Source: Bacteroidales bacterium
GTDB taxonomy: Bacteria > Bacteroidota > Bacteroidia > Bacteroidales > WCHB1-69
DNA length: 15,183 bases
Direction of reading: 5' to 3'
NCBI GenBank assembly: GCA_017394765.1
Contig: JAFPXF010000014.1
Coordinates: forward strand, 1 to 15,183
Shown: piece by piece, positions 12,713-15,183 of the stretch
Layout of the letters: every line of letters starts with the position of its first letter
How positions within the stretch are numbered: the first letter of the stretch is position 1
The notes under the pieces: generated by a model
What the model was told of the DNA's origin: nothing
The model's database searches: none
The model's input: only the letters and a program-made list of their open reading frames with translations
Program-made: the position numbers and the translations under genes

Positions 12713-15183
12713 CTATTGTTTCACAATCTTCCGTGTAGCATGCTCCCCGTTCGGGAAGGAGAGATGCAGGAGGTAGAGGCCTGCAGGCCAGGTGGATACG
12801 TCGAGAGCGTGTTCTGTCAGGCCGTGCAAAGAGACATTGGAGACGGGCTGTCCCAGGTGGTTGTATGCCACGATGCGCTGGATCGGGCAGTCGCAGGTGA
12901 CGGTGAGGCTGTTCGTGGCCGGATTGGGAAAGACTGTCACATGGAAAGAGTCGCGTTGAGGGATAACGTACACATACGGCTCTTGACAATCGATGGTGTC
13001 ATTTGGCTTATAGATCATATCTTTATTCACATATTCGCACAAGCCTGCAAAGAACTGATCGTGAAAAGCAGTTTCCATGGGAAGTAAAAAACCTGTGGCA
13101 CCAATGTGCTCAATGATTCGGGCATGATCGGCCCCGTTGATATCAAAGGTCCAGAACAAGGGAGGATCCTGGTGACTCACCGAAGAGGTGGTCACATAGA
13201 AGACGTGGAGAGGCTGGTTGTCGATAACTTCAATGCGTACAGAATCCACAGACACCCGCATTTGATACATCGTGTCACCCATAAAAGGGAACACCGTATA
13301 GGAGTCACCTGGAGCGGCAGTGTAGTCATACAGCACTCTAGACTCTTGCAGGATATCATCCCAATAGTAGATGCCCGTGCTGTCTTCGTACAGCATAACA
13401 CTTCTATTATTGTTGTAATTCACATCCGTCATAAAGAAGTCGGATTTGCGAAAAGTCAATCCCATAAGAACAGTGTCTTCATACAGGGCGAAGCTTTGAG
13501 GGTAATAGACAGGCTCGGTCAGAGCTACTTCCCAGTAGGTCCATTGTGGGCGGTCAAGGTCTTTTGGGGAATAGACACCAGACTTGGTGTTAGATTCCAA
13601 GTTCTCCTCCTCGCAGATTCCGAAGAAGAAGCAGAGCACGCCGCGGGCCATCACCGAGGAGCGGCCCGTGTTGGCGTCGGCGATGCGCTGCAGTTCCGCG
13701 ATTTGCGTCCCCGTGGCGGAAGGCCAGTCGGCATGGCCGTGGAGATGGCCCGACAAAGCCTCCTTCAGGGCGTTGAACGCCAGGTAGTTGTCATACTCGT
13801 CACGCTCCTCTTCTGTCTCTAACAGCGCGGAGACACCCTGCAGGGTCTGGGCATTGCTCTCGCCAGAAAGGTACTCGGTCTCCGCCAAGGAGTAACGGCT
13901 TGACAGCCCCGGCGTGGCCGCGAACCAGCTCTCCAAGGCCGGCAGGTCCAGCAATGTGTCGCGAAGCAGAGTCCGCACGGCGTTGTTGGAACGTGTGTGA
14001 AGCTCGCGCTCCAGCTCGCCGAGCTGCGCAAAAGCGAGTCGGGCAGACAGAATGTCCGCCTGGGTATGGATGTCCTCCGATGGGTCGGCCACGATGTCCG
14101 CGTAGCCCCGTGATTCGCAGGCTGACAGCAAAGTGTCGTACTGGGCCTTCAGTGCCAGGTAGCCGGCATCCGGCGACTTGGTGGGACCGGGGGGAGGAAG
14201 AACATTCCCGCTGCCGCACAGCGTGGACTGGCACGGGTTGGCGGTGGCATGGCCCCGAAGTGTGACGTTGGCGGTCGGATTGTAAGGCACATGGCTGAAA
14301 GTGGCACCGCTGTAATAGTAGTCTGTCGCCACAGTTCCGGCATTGTACAGGCTGCTGGAGGACGTATTCAAAAAGCTGTTATCCGCGCCCGCGGAGGCAC
14401 TGCCCTGCTGCGGTGACATGTTCGAGCTGGCGGCTACATAAAAGTCGTACACGTTGCTTTGGAACGAGTTGCAGCTGCACACGAGGCCAACAGGTTTCTG
14501 CGAGCCGCCGTTGGTGCCCACCACCCGCACGGCCTTCTGGAGATGCGAGAAGTCGTTGCGGTACAGCGAGTTCGCCGAAGTTCCAGAGCTTTCCACGCAT
14601 ATTCCCTCGAAGGGAAACGGGCCCGACAGGGAGGTGCGGTGAAAGCTGTTCTCCTCCACCAAGTAGCCCGAGCAGCTGTTCAGAGAGAGGCCCGTGCCCT
14701 CCGTGAGGGTGCCGGGCAGGCTGTTCATGTCGAAGTCGTTCCGCGTCACGGTGACGTGGTTGTTGCCGGAGATGTAGATTCCCGTGCCATTGTTGCTGAA
14801 CTGCGCCTCGTCAACCAAAACATAGTAGGTGTTGCCCGAGGTGCTGGCGGAGATGGCCGTCTGGAAGCCGCTGAACTGGCTGTACGTGGCCTTGTTCTCG
14901 GGGCACTGGCAGACGGATATCGGGTCCAACAGCCCGATGTCGCACAGGGTGGCCACGCGGAATCCCGCGTCTATGGACTTGATGGCGTAGCCCTTGTCGG
15001 GGTTCATGGCGGTGGTGGCGTTGGTGAAGGTGCAGCCTTCGAAGGTGACGCCTTTCACGTCCCACAGGGTGGCATGGGCATCGAAGGAGGTGTTGTTGGC
15101 GGCGAAGAGGTTGTCGTTATCCACGGTGAAGGTGCAGTTGGAGAAGCCGCTGAAGTTGTCGCGGACGGTGGTGCCGCTGACGA
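12713..15183 (-). CDS. Large T9SS surface protein: beta-helix, helical module, IEHIG module, sorting domain (5' end outside window)
   Basis: The frame is open to the window edge, so the true start lies beyond 15183; a GTG at 15124 is internal. Numbered from that GTG: parallel beta-helix at about 1-295 (GVTFEGCTF, NNGTGIYISGNNHVTVTRND, GYLVEENSF); Pro-rich linker at 307-317 (NVLPPPGPTKS); a mostly helical module at 318-507 (SARLAFAQLGELERELHTR, to FFFGICEEE); a module with IIEHIGATGF (670-679) like that of the two smaller cargo proteins; and a type IX sorting domain at 727-803 (VTVFPNPATNSLTV, AGLYLLHL, RKIVKQ). The beta-helix is related to the one in 2745-3455, and the helical module is nearly identical to that at 1-186. 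It is probably a surface-anchored adhesin or glycan-binding protein; that role is inferred from architecture only. Confidence 0.88.
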   Translation of the reverse strand, partial: VSGTTVRDNFSGFSNCTFTVDNDNLFAANNTSFDAHATLWDVKGVTFEGCTFTNATTAMNPDKGYAIKSIDAGFRVATLCDIGLLDPISVCQCPENKATYSQFSGFQTAISASTSGNTYYVLVDEAQFSNNGTGIYISGNNHVTVTRNDFDMNSLPGTLTEGTGLSLNSCSGYLVEENSFHRTSLSGPFPFEGICVESSGTSANSLYRNDFSHLQKAVRVVGTNGGSQKPVGLVCSCNSFQSNVYDFYVAASSNMSPQQGSASAGADNSFLNTSSSSLYNAGTVATDYYYSGATFSHVPYNPTANVTLRGHATANPCQSTLCGSGNVLPPPGPTKSPDAGYLALKAQYDTLLSACESRGYADIVADPSEDIHTQADILSARLAFAQLGELERELHTRSNNAVRTLLRDTLLDLPALESWFAATPGLSSRYSLAETEYLSGESNAQTLQGVSALLETEEERDEYDNYLAFNALKEALSGHLHGHADWPSATGTQIAELQRIADANTGRSSVMARGVLCFFFGICEEENLESNTKSGVYSPKDLDRPQWTYWEVALTEPVYYPQSFALYEDTVLMGLTFRKSDFFMTDVNYNNNRSVMLYEDSTGIYYWDDILQESRVLYDYTAAPGDSYTVFPFMGDTMYQMRVSVDSVRIEVIDNQPLHVFYVTTSSVSHQDPPLFWTFDINGADHARIIEHIGATGFLLPMETAFHDQFFAGLCEYVNKDMIYKPNDTIDCQEPYVYVIPQRDSFHVTVFPNPATNSLTVTCDCPIQRIVAYNHLGQPVSNVSLHGLTEHALDVSTWPAGLYLLHLSFPNGEHATRKIVKQ
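13604..13789 (-). repeat. 186-bp inverted near-identical segment, copy 2 (partner 1-186)
   Basis: It is the end of the helical module inside the large beta-helix gene, about 96% identical to 1-186 in the opposite orientation. On one side it stops at the EEE codons, after which the two genes encode different C-terminal parts. Its other end cannot be set because the partner is cut by the window. Confidence 0.9.

Noticed and set aside
12611..13822. Plus-strand open frames opposite the large beta-helix gene (158 and 238 codons)
   Set aside because: They are antisense to a frame with clear domains, lack start signals and show no recognisable motif.

Overview
The window looks like a chromosomal stretch of a Bacteroidota bacterium, probably Bacteroidales. 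The signs are: at least four proteins ending in type IX secretion (T9SS) C-terminal sorting domains (YPNPA ... GLY ... KFIK); promoters with the Bacteroidota -7 box TAnnTTTG; few Shine-Dalgarno sites; an LNGC lipobox; and a CreD-type membrane operon with its small winged-helix regulator. No rRNA, tRNA, CRISPR array, transposase, integrase or reverse transcriptase was seen.

Layout. (a) 1-3592, + strand: the 3' end of a beta-helix/helical-module surface protein, then a promoter and hairpin leader, a 348-aa T9SS cargo protein, and 4 bp later a zinc metallopeptidase (metzincin, M43-like) joined to a beta-helix. The metallopeptidase frame is broken at a C6 run. (b) 3638-4996, +: a secreted protein with a sorting-domain-like module in its N-terminal third and an AT-rich C-terminal half. 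(c) 4997-5858 and 6252-6590: GC-rich intergenic repeats, palindromes and hairpins around a small lipoprotein gene (5859-6251). (d) 8953-6540, - strand: a three-gene operon (membrane protein, winged-helix regulator, creD) with two copies of one candidate operator and a rho-independent terminator. (e) 8989-9300: a palindromic repeat, a 20-codon remnant of the gene in (b), and a nested inverted repeat. (f) 15183-9338, - strand: a long beta-helix T9SS protein (5' end outside the window), a second copy of the promoter and hairpin leader, a 327-aa T9SS cargo protein, and 4 bp later a GH5-like glycoside hydrolase with FG-GAP-like repeats.

Blocks (a) and (f) are paralogous and lie in opposite orientation on the two sides of the creD operon. 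Each has the order beta-helix protein end, promoter/leader hairpin, cargo protein with an IEG[VI]G module, 4-bp gap, enzyme. They share a 186-bp near-identical inverted segment and a homologous leader, while the downstream enzymes are unrelated. This fits a modular surface-protein system in which constant export and stalk parts are recombined with different payloads. That interpretation is inference; the repeats, junctions and gene order are read directly from the sequence.
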